Assembly (NCBI RefSeq): GCF_027922365.1
Contig: NZ_BSFN01000001.1
Coordinates: forward strand, 571,671-635,670
Origin: Pseudomonas turukhanskensis
GTDB taxonomy: Bacteria > Pseudomonadota > Gammaproteobacteria > Pseudomonadales > Pseudomonadaceae
Reading direction: 5' to 3'
DNA: 64,000 nt
Shown: positions 44,606 to 52,667 of the stretch, one piece after another
Position numbering within the stretch: position 1 is the first letter of the stretch
Layout: each line of letters opens with the position of its first letter
Notes under the pieces: model-generated
The model's input: the letters and a program-made list of their open reading frames with translations, nothing else
The model's database searches: none
Told to the model about the DNA's origin: nothing
Position numbers and translations under genes: made by a program

Positions 44606-45730
44606 CTATTTCTGCGCCTGTTTCAGGGCCAATACGTCTTTGGGGGTGACCATGTCACCGACGTTGTTGCCCCATGCATTACGTTCGTAGGTGATCACCG
44701 AGGCGATATCGACCTCCGACAGTTGCTTGCCGAACGCGGCCATCGCCGTGCCCTGCTTACCGAAGAACACAATGTGCAGGTGGTCCTCTTTTGGCCCGGT
44801 GGCAATCTTCGAGCCCTTGAGCGCCGGGAACATTGGCGGCAGGCCCTGGCCTTCAGCCTGGTGACAGGCGGCGCAGGTGGTGTGGTAGATCTTGTCGCCG
44901 CGCTCAACCAGTTCTTCGCGGGTCCACTCCTTGCTGGTCAGCTCTTTCATCGCCAACGCTTCCTGCTTGCGCTCATCCAGCCACTTGGCGAAGTCCTCTT
45001 TGGATTTCACCTCGACCACAATCGGCATAAAGCCGTGGTCTTTGCCGCACAGCTCGGCGCACTGGCCACGGTAGATGCCGGGCTTTTCCACCTTGGTCCA
45101 GGCTTCGTTAACGAACCCTGGAATGGCATCGCGTTTTACCGCCAAGGCCGGCACCCACCAGGAGTGGATAACGTCGGCGGCGGTAATCAGGAAGCGCACC
45201 TTGGTACCGGCGGGAATCACCAGCGGCTGGTCGACTTCCAGCAGGTAGTGTTCGTCCTTGGGGGCCTGGTTATGGATCTGCTCGCTGGGGGTGGCCAGGT
45301 TGCTGAAGAACTCCACCTCCTGACCGAGGTATTTGTAGTTCCACTTCCATTGGTAGCCGGTGATCTGGATATCCAGCTCCGACTCACTGCTGTCGTAGAT
45401 ATTGATCAGCGTCTTGGTCGCCGGAATCGCCATCGCCACCAGAATCACGAAGGGCACCACGGTCCAGAGAATCTCCACCGTGGTGCTTTCATGGAAGTGC
45501 GAGGCGACCTGGCCGGTGGAGCGGCGGTGGACCAGCATCGACCAGAACATTGCGCCGAATACCAGCACGCCAATGACGGCGCAGATCAGGAAGATGGTCA
45601 TGTGCAGATCGAACACGGCATTACTGGTAGCCGTTGCGCCCTGCGTCATATTCACGGTCCAGGCGGCGTGCGCCTGGCTGAATACCGACCACAGCAGGAG
45701 GCCCATCCAAACTCGTGGATGTCGCATCAT
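44606..45730 (-). CDS. coxB: Cytochrome c oxidase subunit II with fused cytochrome c
   Basis: A 374-residue subunit II. A signal peptide (~1-22) and two helices are followed by a cupredoxin domain whose CuA site is C224-A-E-L-C228-G-K-D-H232-x2-M235. A C-terminal cytochrome c domain has CAACH at 286-290 and a late Met ligand, so this is a caa3-like fused form, as in other pseudomonads. GYQWKWNYKYLG near 125 is the aromatic electron-entry region. It is the first gene of the oxidase operon, with a ~300-base promoter region upstream. Confidence 0.97.
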   Translation of the reverse strand: MMRHPRVWMGLLLWSVFSQAHAAWTVNMTQGATATSNAVFDLHMTIFLICAVIGVLVFGAMFWSMLVHRRSTGQVASHFHESTTVEILWTVVPFVILVAMAIPATKTLINIYDSSESELDIQITGYQWKWNYKYLGQEVEFFSNLATPSEQIHNQAPKDEHYLLEVDQPLVIPAGTKVRFLITAADVIHSWWVPALAVKRDAIPGFVNEAWTKVEKPGIYRGQCAELCGKDHGFMPIVVEVKSKEDFAKWLDERKQEALAMKELTSKEWTREELVERGDKIYHTTCAACHQAEGQGLPPMFPALKGSKIATGPKEDHLHIVFFGKQGTAMAAFGKQLSEVDIASVITYERNAWGNNVGDMVTPKDVLALKQAQK

Positions 45731-45976
45731 TGCGGGTTCCCCTTATCGTTCTTGTTATCCCGCCGGCTGTGCCTGCGGCGAAGGGAGCGTCTGCTAGAAA
45801 ACTGACTTAGCTGCCGCACCCATTCCTTGCCGTGGCTCAGTCCGGGTTCATCAGGTCATGTCTTTCGAATCGGAGTATAGACAGCGAGTTGGACCTCGCA
45901 ATGTGCGAGCGAAAATCGTCTCGAGCAGCCAGGCCTTGTGCTAAAGCCCCCGGTTCTATTGGCTTGGGCAAAGGTG

Positions 45977-45990
45977 TAACGCTGGCGTTA
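45977..45990. promoter_or_regulatory. Palindrome in the coxB upstream region (45731-46134)
   Basis: TAACGC-TG-GCGTTA is a perfect dyad in the 400-base gene-free region between coxB (-) and the hypothetical gene (+). The surroundings (45840-46030) are rich in T and A and probably hold promoters for both. No regulator is assigned. Confidence 0.35.
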
Positions 45991-46134
45991 TAACGGCCCC
46001 AACGGTAAAGATTGTGTAATTATTGCGATCGGGTCTGAGCAGTGGCGTGGTGCCAGCTAAGGTGTCTCTCTTTCGTCCCTGTTTCATCGCTGAGCAGGCT
46101 TTTCCATTCCCATGTCCTTTGTTCGGGAGCAGTC

Positions 46135-46782
46135 ATGAAAACCGCCGCATTGCGCGAGATGATTCAACGCGCACACCAACATGAAGCTGCCACTGGCAAC
46201 CTGGCGCAGCAGCTCGAAGGCAAGATTGCCGATCTGCACCGCTCCATCCGCTTGCCGGCCGACGATGAAAAGGGCGCGCTGGTGCGTTTTGTCGCCGCCT
46301 ATATCGACCAGGTGCCGGATATCCTCGACGCCGCCAACCAGGTGGCGCGTGATGCCGGTATCGACGGGCAGATCAAGCCCGTGCTGAAAGTGGCCGAAGA
46401 GTTTTTCCTCCACCCGCCCGCGCTAATGGCCGGTCACGAAGGGTTGGACGGTATGCTCGATGAAGCCTACTTGGCGCACCGTCTGGTCGAGGAAGTGAAC
46501 GACCGCTACATCACCCACCTGGGCCAGCCGTTGATTCCGCTGGATACCACCGTGGCCAACCTGATTGCCCACCAGTTGATAGGCGAGCCCTTTGCCAACC
46601 AGCTGGACGAAGCCGTGCACCACGCCGTGGACGGCATGCTGGAGGCGAGTATTTTCGAGCAGGAATCCGTGCAGGCTTATCGCGGCCGCCTGAGCAGCCC
46701 CAATACCCATGCGGCCTGGCAGCAGTGGCCGTGTCTGTCGCGGCAGTTGGGGGTGGAGTTGCAGCTGCAGGAAGCGGTTTGA
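46135..46782 (+). CDS. Hypothetical soluble protein beside the oxidase cluster
   Basis: A 215-residue soluble, mostly helical protein without signal peptide or membrane segment. It has no motif I recognise; recurring features are acidic helices such as DQVPDILDAANQVARDAG and a DEAVHHAVDGMLEAS stretch near 160-174. The ATG at 46135 has GGGAG upstream and replaces a longer frame with a Cys-rich, unlikely N-terminus. It is divergent from coxB and convergent with the carbonic anhydrase gene. A conserved uncharacterised protein occupies the same position in P. aeruginosa (near PA0104), from memory. Confidence 0.7.
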   Translation: MKTAALREMIQRAHQHEAATGNLAQQLEGKIADLHRSIRLPADDEKGALVRFVAAYIDQVPDILDAANQVARDAGIDGQIKPVLKVAEEFFLHPPALMAGHEGLDGMLDEAYLAHRLVEEVNDRYITHLGQPLIPLDTTVANLIAHQLIGEPFANQLDEAVHHAVDGMLEASIFEQESVQAYRGRLSSPNTHAAWQQWPCLSRQLGVELQLQEAV

Positions 46783-46856
46783 GGGCGGTGTAATTTCCAA
46801 AATGTGGAATTCACGGCAGCGCGGGCATGACGGTTTACTCGTTCAAGGCATCCGTC

Positions 46857-46876
46857 GTCCCCGCGATGGCGGGGAC
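46857..46876. repeat. Family C half-element
   Basis: GTCCCCGC-GATG-GCGGGGAC forms an 8-bp hairpin, preceded by CGTC, like one half of the family C repeat. A degenerate partner (GCGCGGGCATGACGG) lies near 46818-46832. It sits between the convergent hypothetical and carbonic anhydrase genes. Confidence 0.6.
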
Positions 46877-46892
46877 GCAGAAAGCCGAGCAA

Positions 46893-47627
46893 CTATTGCG
46901 GGGAATACCGCGGCCGCGGCGTCGCCATCGGAATCGGGCTGGTGCCATCCAGCGGCAAAAACTCCGCGCGCTCGGCGTCGTAGGCGCGAATTTCGCAGGT
47001 GTCGATGCTGTACACCCAGCCGTGAATGAACAGTTGCCCGCTGGCCATGCGCGAGGCGACCGAAGGGTGCGTGCGCAGATGCTGGAGCTGGGCCACTACG
47101 TTTTCTTCGGTTAGCACACCAAGGGTTTCGTGCTCGGTGCCGCAGCTGCAGTTGTCGGCCACCATGATCTTGGCCACCTCGGCGTGGCGTAGCCAGGCTT
47201 TTACCGTCGGCATTTTTTCCAGGGTGTCGGGGTTCATTACCGCGCGCATGGCACCGCAATCGGAGTGGCCGCAGACGATAATGTGGTGCACGCCCAGAGC
47301 CAGCACCGCGTATTCGATGGCGGTGGAAACGCCGCCGTTCATCTGCCCATACGGTGGCACCACGTTGCCCACGTTGCGGGTGACGAACAGGTCACCTGGT
47401 GAGCTTTGCGTGATCAATTCCGGAACGATGCGCGAGTCGGCGCAGGTGATAAACATCGCCCGTGGGCGCTGGGCCGTCGCGAGTTTCTGAAACAGTTCTT
47501 CCTGTTCGGGGAACACTTCGGTGCGAAACCGCTGGAAGCCCGAAACGATCTGCTGCAACGCTTCATCGGCACCTTCGCCCTGGGCTTGATCGAGGCGGTC
47601 GAGGTTCTGTTGGTCGCGCGTGTTCAT
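46893..47627 (-). CDS. Beta-class carbonic anhydrase
   Basis: A 244-residue zinc enzyme that interconverts CO2 and bicarbonate. Zinc ligands and the active-site pair are visible: Cys62-x-Asp64-x-Arg66 in TCADSR, and His121-x2-Cys124 in CGHSDCGA. GNVVPPYG near 88 is the usual substrate loop. The ATG at 47625-47627 has CAGGAG upstream; the long upstream frame is rejected. It resembles PA0102 (psCA1). Bicarbonate made here could serve the pyruvate carboxylase, an inference only. Confidence 0.93.
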   Translation of the reverse strand: MNTRDQQNLDRLDQAQGEGADEALQQIVSGFQRFRTEVFPEQEELFQKLATAQRPRAMFITCADSRIVPELITQSSPGDLFVTRNVGNVVPPYGQMNGGVSTAIEYAVLALGVHHIIVCGHSDCGAMRAVMNPDTLEKMPTVKAWLRHAEVAKIMVADNCSCGTEHETLGVLTEENVVAQLQHLRTHPSVASRMASGQLFIHGWVYSIDTCEIRAYDAERAEFLPLDGTSPIPMATPRPRYSPQ

Positions 47628-47828
47628 GGAAGCACTCCTGAGCGAGAAACGAGGGAACGGGATGACTATAGCCGGGTCGGTATTGTTCCAGCTTCGCAGT
47701 CCAGCAGCCACCTTCGACCCACTGATCGACTTAACCGCACCACCCAGCCGCGCCGTGTGACCAATTTCCGGCAATGGCGTTCTGTTCTGCGTACAGTCCT
47801 TCGAGCTTCCTTTCCCTGCGAGCGCCCC

Positions 47829-48440
47829 ATGCCGTCGATCTACGACCTTAAACCCCGCTTTCAGAATCTGCTGCGTCCCGGTGTCACTCGTTTGCATGCG
47901 CGCGGCGTCACCGCCAACCAGGTGACGCTGTTTGCTTGCGCCATTTCTATTCTGGTCGGTGTGGTGGTGGCGATATTCGCGGAACACCGCGCGGTGTTTG
48001 CGCTCTTACCGCTGTGGATGCTGCTGCGCATGGGCCTGAACGCGGTAGACGGCATGCTGGCGCGCGAGTTTGGTCAGCAATCGCGGTTGGGTGCCTACCT
48101 CAACGAAATCACCGATCTGGTTGCCGATGCTGCGCTGTACCTGCCGTTTGCCTGCCTGGCCGGGGTGTCTGGCGCTGCCGTCGGCGCCGTGGTGCTGTTG
48201 GCCTGGCTGAGCGAATACGCCGGCGTGCTGGGCCTGATGGTCGGTGCCTCGCGCCGTTACGACGGGCCGATGGGCAAGAGTGACCGCGCCTTTGTCTTCG
48301 GCCTGCTGGGCTTTCTGCTGGCCCTCGGTGTGCCGGTCGCACCCTGGCTGACGTCCATCATGGCAGTGCTGGCGGCCTTGCTGGTGTACACCACCTATAA
48401 CCGCGTCAAGCGCGGGCTGGCTGAGCAACCTGCCAGCTAA
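47829..48440 (+). CDS. CDP-alcohol phosphatidyltransferase (YnbA-like)
   Basis: A 203-residue membrane enzyme with about six helices that should move a phosphatidyl group from CDP-diacylglycerol to an alcohol. The family motif is present in altered form, N71-x2-D74-G75-x2-A78-R79-x8-G88-x3-N92-x3-D96, with Asn in place of the first and third Asp. E. coli YnbA, as I recall it, has the same Asn substitutions and a similar GPxGKSDRA stretch (here GPMGKSDRAFVFG near 150). It opens a six-gene cluster on the + strand. The acceptor alcohol is unknown. Confidence 0.88.
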   Translation: MPSIYDLKPRFQNLLRPGVTRLHARGVTANQVTLFACAISILVGVVVAIFAEHRAVFALLPLWMLLRMGLNAVDGMLAREFGQQSRLGAYLNEITDLVADAALYLPFACLAGVSGAAVGAVVLLAWLSEYAGVLGLMVGASRRYDGPMGKSDRAFVFGLLGFLLALGVPVAPWLTSIMAVLAALLVYTTYNRVKRGLAEQPAS

Positions 48441-48467
48441 CCTGGATTTACTACTGGAGTTCTACGG

Positions 48468-50237
48468 ATGGAAACTCAACGCCTGCAACACAACGCCACT
48501 TTTCCAACTCATGACGGCGTAGACCTTTTCTACCGCTACTGGCCTGCCGTCGACGCCACCGCCGACGCCCCTCGTAAAGCCATTGTGCTGCTGCACCGTG
48601 GCCATGAGCATTCAGCGCGCATGGCGCACCTGGTGGATGAACTCAACCTGCCGGACTTCGCCTTTTTCGCCTGGGACGCCCGTGGTCATGGCCACTCGCC
48701 GGGCGAGCGCGGCGACAGCCCGAGCTTTGCCGCCAGCGTGCGAGATGTGGAGGACTTCGTCGCCTTTATCCAGCGCGAGCACGGCATTGCGGTTGAAGAC
48801 ATCGCCGTGGTGGCGCAAAGCGTTGGCGCTGTATTGGCTGCCACCTGGGCCCATGACTATGCACCGCGCATCCGCTGCATGGTGCTGGCTTCTCCGGCTT
48901 TTGATATCAACCTTTACGTGCCCCTGGCGCGCCCCGGCCTGACCTTGCTGCGCAAGCTCAAAGGCAACTTCTTCGTCAAAAGCTATGTACGTCCCGGCAT
49001 GCTCACCCACGACAAGGCGCGCGCCGAGAGCTATGCCAGCGACCCGTTGATCGCCAAGGCGATTTCGGTCAACCAGCTGCTTGGCCTGTATGAGGCCGCC
49101 GACCGTGTGGTGGCTGACGCCGAGGCGATTCAGGTGCCGACCCAGCTGCTGATTTCCGGCGCCGATTTCGTGGTCAAGCGCAAACCCCAGGAGCTGTTTT
49201 TCCAGCGTCTGGGCACGCTGCAAAAAGAGCGTCATCTGCTTCCCGGCTTCTACCACGACACCCTCGGCGAGGCCGATCGCCACCTGGCCGTGGGCAAGGC
49301 GCGCGGCTTTATCGAGCTGCTGTTCAGCCAGCCGCCCTGCCGGCCGGAACTGCTCACGGCCGACCGTATCGGCTTTACCAAGGCCGAAGCCGAAGGCCTG
49401 GCCACGCCCCTGCCGCCGCTGTCGCCCGCCGGCCTGTACTGGCGCGCTACCCGTGCCTCGATGGGCCTGGGCGCCAAATTGTCGGCCGGGGTGAAGCTGG
49501 GTTTCGACACCGGCTTCGACTCTGGCAGCACCCTGGACTACGTGTACCGCAACACGCCGACCGGCACCGGCTCGCTAGGGCGACTGATCGATACCAACTA
49601 CCTCAACTCCATCGGCTGGCGCGGCATTCGTCAGCGCAAGCTGCATATCGAGGAGCTGCTGCGCGCCACCTTGCAAACGTTACAGGCGCAGGGCAAGCCG
49701 ACGCGCATTGTCGATATCGCCGCCGGCCACGGGCGCTATGTGCTCGAAGCGTTGCAAGGTCTTGCCGAGCGTCCGGACTCGATCCTGCTGCGCGACTACA
49801 GCGACCTCAACGTCAGCCAGGGCCAGGCGCTAATCAGTGAAAAGGGCCTGGGCGATGTCGCCACCTTCGTCAAAGGCAACGCCTTCGACCCGCAGAGCCT
49901 GGCTAGCCTCGATCCTAAGCCGACCCTGGCGATTGTCTCCGGCTTGTATGAGCTGTTCGGCGACAACGATATGGTCAGCGCCTCGCTCGGTGGTCTGGCG
50001 CAAGCCGTGGAGCCGGGCGGGTATCTAATCTACACCGGCCAGCCGTGGCACCCACAACTGCAACTGATTGCCCGCGCCCTCACCAGCCACCGTGGTGGTC
50101 AGGCTTGGGTGATGCGCCGTCGCACCCAGGCGGAAATGGACCAGTTGGTAGAAGCGGCAGGGTTCCGCAAGGTGACCATGCGCATCGACCAATGGGGCAT
50201 TTTCAGCGTCAGTCTGGCGCAGCGGATCGAGGCATGA
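48468..50237 (+). CDS. Fused alpha/beta hydrolase and SAM methyltransferase (YnbC-like)
   Basis: A 589-residue two-domain protein. Residues ~10-290 form an alpha/beta hydrolase of the monoacylglycerol lipase/lysophospholipase type: LLHRGHEHSAR near 41, FFAWDARGHGHSPGERG near 66, and the nucleophile elbow A116-Q-S118-V-G120, where Ala replaces the usual first Gly. Residues ~330-589 are a class I SAM-dependent methyltransferase with IVDIAAGHGRYVLEAL near 412-427 and LLRDYSDLNVSQG after it. TGGAG precedes the ATG. It overlaps the next gene (ATGA). E. coli YnbC has a similar length. The domains may cut and methylate the same lipid. Confidence 0.87.
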   Translation: METQRLQHNATFPTHDGVDLFYRYWPAVDATADAPRKAIVLLHRGHEHSARMAHLVDELNLPDFAFFAWDARGHGHSPGERGDSPSFAASVRDVEDFVAFIQREHGIAVEDIAVVAQSVGAVLAATWAHDYAPRIRCMVLASPAFDINLYVPLARPGLTLLRKLKGNFFVKSYVRPGMLTHDKARAESYASDPLIAKAISVNQLLGLYEAADRVVADAEAIQVPTQLLISGADFVVKRKPQELFFQRLGTLQKERHLLPGFYHDTLGEADRHLAVGKARGFIELLFSQPPCRPELLTADRIGFTKAEAEGLATPLPPLSPAGLYWRATRASMGLGAKLSAGVKLGFDTGFDSGSTLDYVYRNTPTGTGSLGRLIDTNYLNSIGWRGIRQRKLHIEELLRATLQTLQAQGKPTRIVDIAAGHGRYVLEALQGLAERPDSILLRDYSDLNVSQGQALISEKGLGDVATFVKGNAFDPQSLASLDPKPTLAIVSGLYELFGDNDMVSASLGGLAQAVEPGGYLIYTGQPWHPQLQLIARALTSHRGGQAWVMRRRTQAEMDQLVEAAGFRKVTMRIDQWGIFSVSLAQRIEA

Positions 50238-51580
50238 GCGAGGCCGTCACCCTGGCGCCAGTTCATCCGCAATTGAGCGTGCGCCAGCGCTTTCCGCGGG
50301 CGCTGGTGTGGCTGCTGGTTCTGGCGCCGCTATTCTTTGCCACCTACAGCTTCGCCAACTGGTTTACCAGCCAGCGCGCGGACGTTGGCACCCTGGTTTT
50401 CGCCTGGGAACAACACACGCCATTCTGGGCCTGGACCATCGTGCCCTACTGGTCCATCGACCTGCTCTACGGCCTGTCGTTGCTGCTGTGCAGCAGCCGG
50501 CACGAGCTGGATATCCATGCCCGCCGCTTGCTCAGTGCGCAGGTTTTGGCGATCGCCGGGTTTCTGTTGTTCCCGCTCACTTACACCTTCGCCCGCCCGG
50601 AAATGACCGGTTTTTTCGCTTGGATGTTCGAGGTGTTGATGGGTTTTGACAAACCCTTCAATCAGGCCCCGTCGCTGCATATCGTGCTGCTGATTGTGCT
50701 GTGGGTGCGCTACGCCGCCCATACGCCCAAGGGGTTGTGGCGGTGGTTGCTGCATATCTGGTTCGGGTTGATCGGTCTGTCGGTGCTCACCACCTACCAG
50801 CACCACTTCATCGACTTGCCCACCGGCATTCTGGTGGGGTGGTTGTGCATCTGGCTGTGGCCATTGGACCGCCCCAGCCCGCTGACGCAGTTGCGCTGGC
50901 AAGCGCAGGCCAAAGGGCGGCGCCTGGCGTTCTACTACGGGCTTGGCGGTCTGGCTCTCGGCGCATTGGGCGTCAGCGTGGGTGGCCTCGGTTGGTGGCT
51001 GACCTGGCCGGCCACGGCGCTGGTGTTGGTGGCATTGAATTACCTGCTGGTGGGCGCCGCCGGTTTCCAGAAACACGCTGACGGCGCGCTCAGTTGGGCA
51101 TCGAATTTTCTGTTCGGGCCGTACCTCGTCGGCGCTTGGGTTAACTCGCGGTTATGGACCGCGCGCCAGCCAGCGCCAGTGCTGGTAATGGATGACGTGT
51201 GGCTGGGGAGGATTCCGAACAAAGGCGAGCTGGATGGCACGCCGATTCGGGCAATTGTCGACCTGTGCGCCGAATTGCCTTGCACCCGCGCAGGCCGCGC
51301 TTACCAAAGCCTGCCCACCCTCGACCTGTTGCCGCCCAGCCCCGAGCTGCTGCAAGCGGCAGCCGAGGCTATTGAACAAGCCCGTCAGCAGGGGCCGGTG
51401 CTGGTGTGCTGCGCCCTCGGTTACTCGCGCAGCGCCGCAGCGGTAGCCGCCTGGTTGCTCAATACAGGCCGTGCAGCCGACCCGCAGGCGGCCGAAGCGA
51501 TGCTGCGTCAGGTGCGACCCGGCGTGGTACTGCGTGAAGAGCACCGGCGCAACCTGGCCGCCATGGCGGTGGGCACATGA
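50234..51580 (+). CDS. Fused PAP2 and dual-specificity phosphatase (YnbD-like)
   Basis: A 448-residue membrane protein. Residues ~20-310 carry several helices and a PAP2-type region (APSLHIVLLIVLWVRY near 138 and YQHHFIDLPTGI near 189). The C-terminal ~130 residues are a dual-specificity phosphatase with CCALGYSRSA, the C393-x5-R399 signature. DSP enzymes such as PTPMT1 can dephosphorylate phosphatidylglycerophosphate, so a lipid head-group phosphatase role fits the neighbours. The ATG overlaps the previous stop, and its own stop overlaps the next start. Confidence 0.87.
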   Translation: MSEAVTLAPVHPQLSVRQRFPRALVWLLVLAPLFFATYSFANWFTSQRADVGTLVFAWEQHTPFWAWTIVPYWSIDLLYGLSLLLCSSRHELDIHARRLLSAQVLAIAGFLLFPLTYTFARPEMTGFFAWMFEVLMGFDKPFNQAPSLHIVLLIVLWVRYAAHTPKGLWRWLLHIWFGLIGLSVLTTYQHHFIDLPTGILVGWLCIWLWPLDRPSPLTQLRWQAQAKGRRLAFYYGLGGLALGALGVSVGGLGWWLTWPATALVLVALNYLLVGAAGFQKHADGALSWASNFLFGPYLVGAWVNSRLWTARQPAPVLVMDDVWLGRIPNKGELDGTPIRAIVDLCAELPCTRAGRAYQSLPTLDLLPPSPELLQAAAEAIEQARQQGPVLVCCALGYSRSAAAVAAWLLNTGRAADPQAAEAMLRQVRPGVVLREEHRRNLAAMAVGT

Positions 51581-52011
51581 GCGATCTGCGTTTGCTCAGC
51601 TGCGCCCGTTTGCTAGAGCAGGGGCAGCGTCTGGATCAGTTATCCACAGGGCTGAGTGTGGTGGCACTGGCCAGCGCCTTGCTGCTGGCGATTCAGTACC
51701 AGCTGATGCTGGTCGCTTTATTGCTGGTGCTCGTGCTGCTGGCCGGCGCCCTGGAAAAATACTGGGCCATGCGCGTGGCCTTCGATGCGGCGCTGTTTGC
51801 CCGCTTGGCCGAGGCCGATGACCTGACCGCGGCCACCGTGCAACTGGATGACGGCCTGCTTGGGCTGGGCCTGATGCCGGCCGCCAATGTCGGGCGCGAC
51901 TGGACCCTGCGCTGCAAGGGCGCCCTGGGCCTGCTGCGCAAGCAGGGCCTGGCGCTCGCTGCACAACTGCTGTTGGCGGTGGCCGCTGTAGCGGCTGGCG
52001 CGTTTGCCTAG
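51577..52011 (+). CDS. Membrane protein of unknown function in the lipid cluster
   Basis: A 144-residue protein with two or three hydrophobic segments (VVALASALLLAIQY, then LMLVALLLVLVLLAGAL near 43-59, and a C-terminal ALAAQLLLAVAAVAAGAFA). A charged middle (EADDLTAATVQLDDGLLG) lies between. I recognise no family. It starts inside the phosphatase stop codon (ATGA) and ends 10 bases before the acyltransferase, so it belongs to the same operon. Confidence 0.72.
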   Translation: MSDLRLLSCARLLEQGQRLDQLSTGLSVVALASALLLAIQYQLMLVALLLVLVLLAGALEKYWAMRVAFDAALFARLAEADDLTAATVQLDDGLLGLGLMPAANVGRDWTLRCKGALGLLRKQGLALAAQLLLAVAAVAAGAFA

Positions 52012-52021
52012 AGGACGGCCT

Positions 52022-52666
52022 ATGTCACGTGTATCGGATTACAGCTGGCGCGGCGCCTTTGTTGCCCGCCTGATCATTGGCTTCGCGGCCGCCGTCACCG
52101 GCGCCCGGGCGCTGTGGGTGGGCTGCGCGCCGGACCCGAAACCGCGGGTCTACTTTGCCAATCACAACAGTCATGGCGACTTCGTGTTGCTGTGGTCGTC
52201 GCTGCCCAGCCATATGCGCGGCAGCACCCGCCCGGTGGCCGGGGCCGACTACTGGGGCAAGGGTGGGGTGCGTAGCTTTCTGATCAACAAGGTCTTTCGT
52301 GGCGTGCTGATCGCCCGTTCGCCCACCGCCGAAGACCCTAACCCCATCGAGCAGATGGGCGCGGTGCTGGAGGGCGGCGAGTCGTTGATTCTGTTTCCCG
52401 AGGGCACCCGCAACCTTGAAGACGGCCTGCTGCCCTTCAAGAGCGGCCTGTTTCACCTGGCCACCCGATGCCCGGATGTGGAGCTGGTGCCGGTGTGGAT
52501 CGACAACCTCAAGCGCGTGATGCCCAAGGGCCGCACGCTGCCGTTGCCCTTGCTGTGCACCCTGACCTTCGGCACGCCCCTGAAGTTGCTGGAGGGCGAA
52601 GCCAAGGCGGACTTTCTCTCCCGCAGCCGCGAGGCATTGCTGGCCCTGACGCCTGAGGAGGCCTGA
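52022..52666 (+). CDS. PlsC-like lysophospholipid acyltransferase
   Basis: A 214-residue acyltransferase that should transfer an acyl chain to a lysophospholipid. The catalytic motif is NHNSHGD with His48-x4-Asp53, and the substrate motif LFPEGTRN lies at 124-131; VPVWIDNL near 160 is the fourth block. An N-terminal hydrophobic helix (~14-30) anchors it. The ATG at 52022 has GAGGA upstream. It makes phosphatidic acid-like product that CdsA, one base downstream, could use directly. Confidence 0.88.
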   Translation: MSRVSDYSWRGAFVARLIIGFAAAVTGARALWVGCAPDPKPRVYFANHNSHGDFVLLWSSLPSHMRGSTRPVAGADYWGKGGVRSFLINKVFRGVLIARSPTAEDPNPIEQMGAVLEGGESLILFPEGTRNLEDGLLPFKSGLFHLATRCPDVELVPVWIDNLKRVMPKGRTLPLPLLCTLTFGTPLKLLEGEAKADFLSRSREALLALTPEEA

Positions 52667-52667
52667 G

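Noticed and set aside
47829..48440. YnbA-like gene as a pseudogene because of the Asn substitutions
   Set aside because: The frame is intact, the rest of the motif is kept, and recalled YnbA proteins share the same substitutions.
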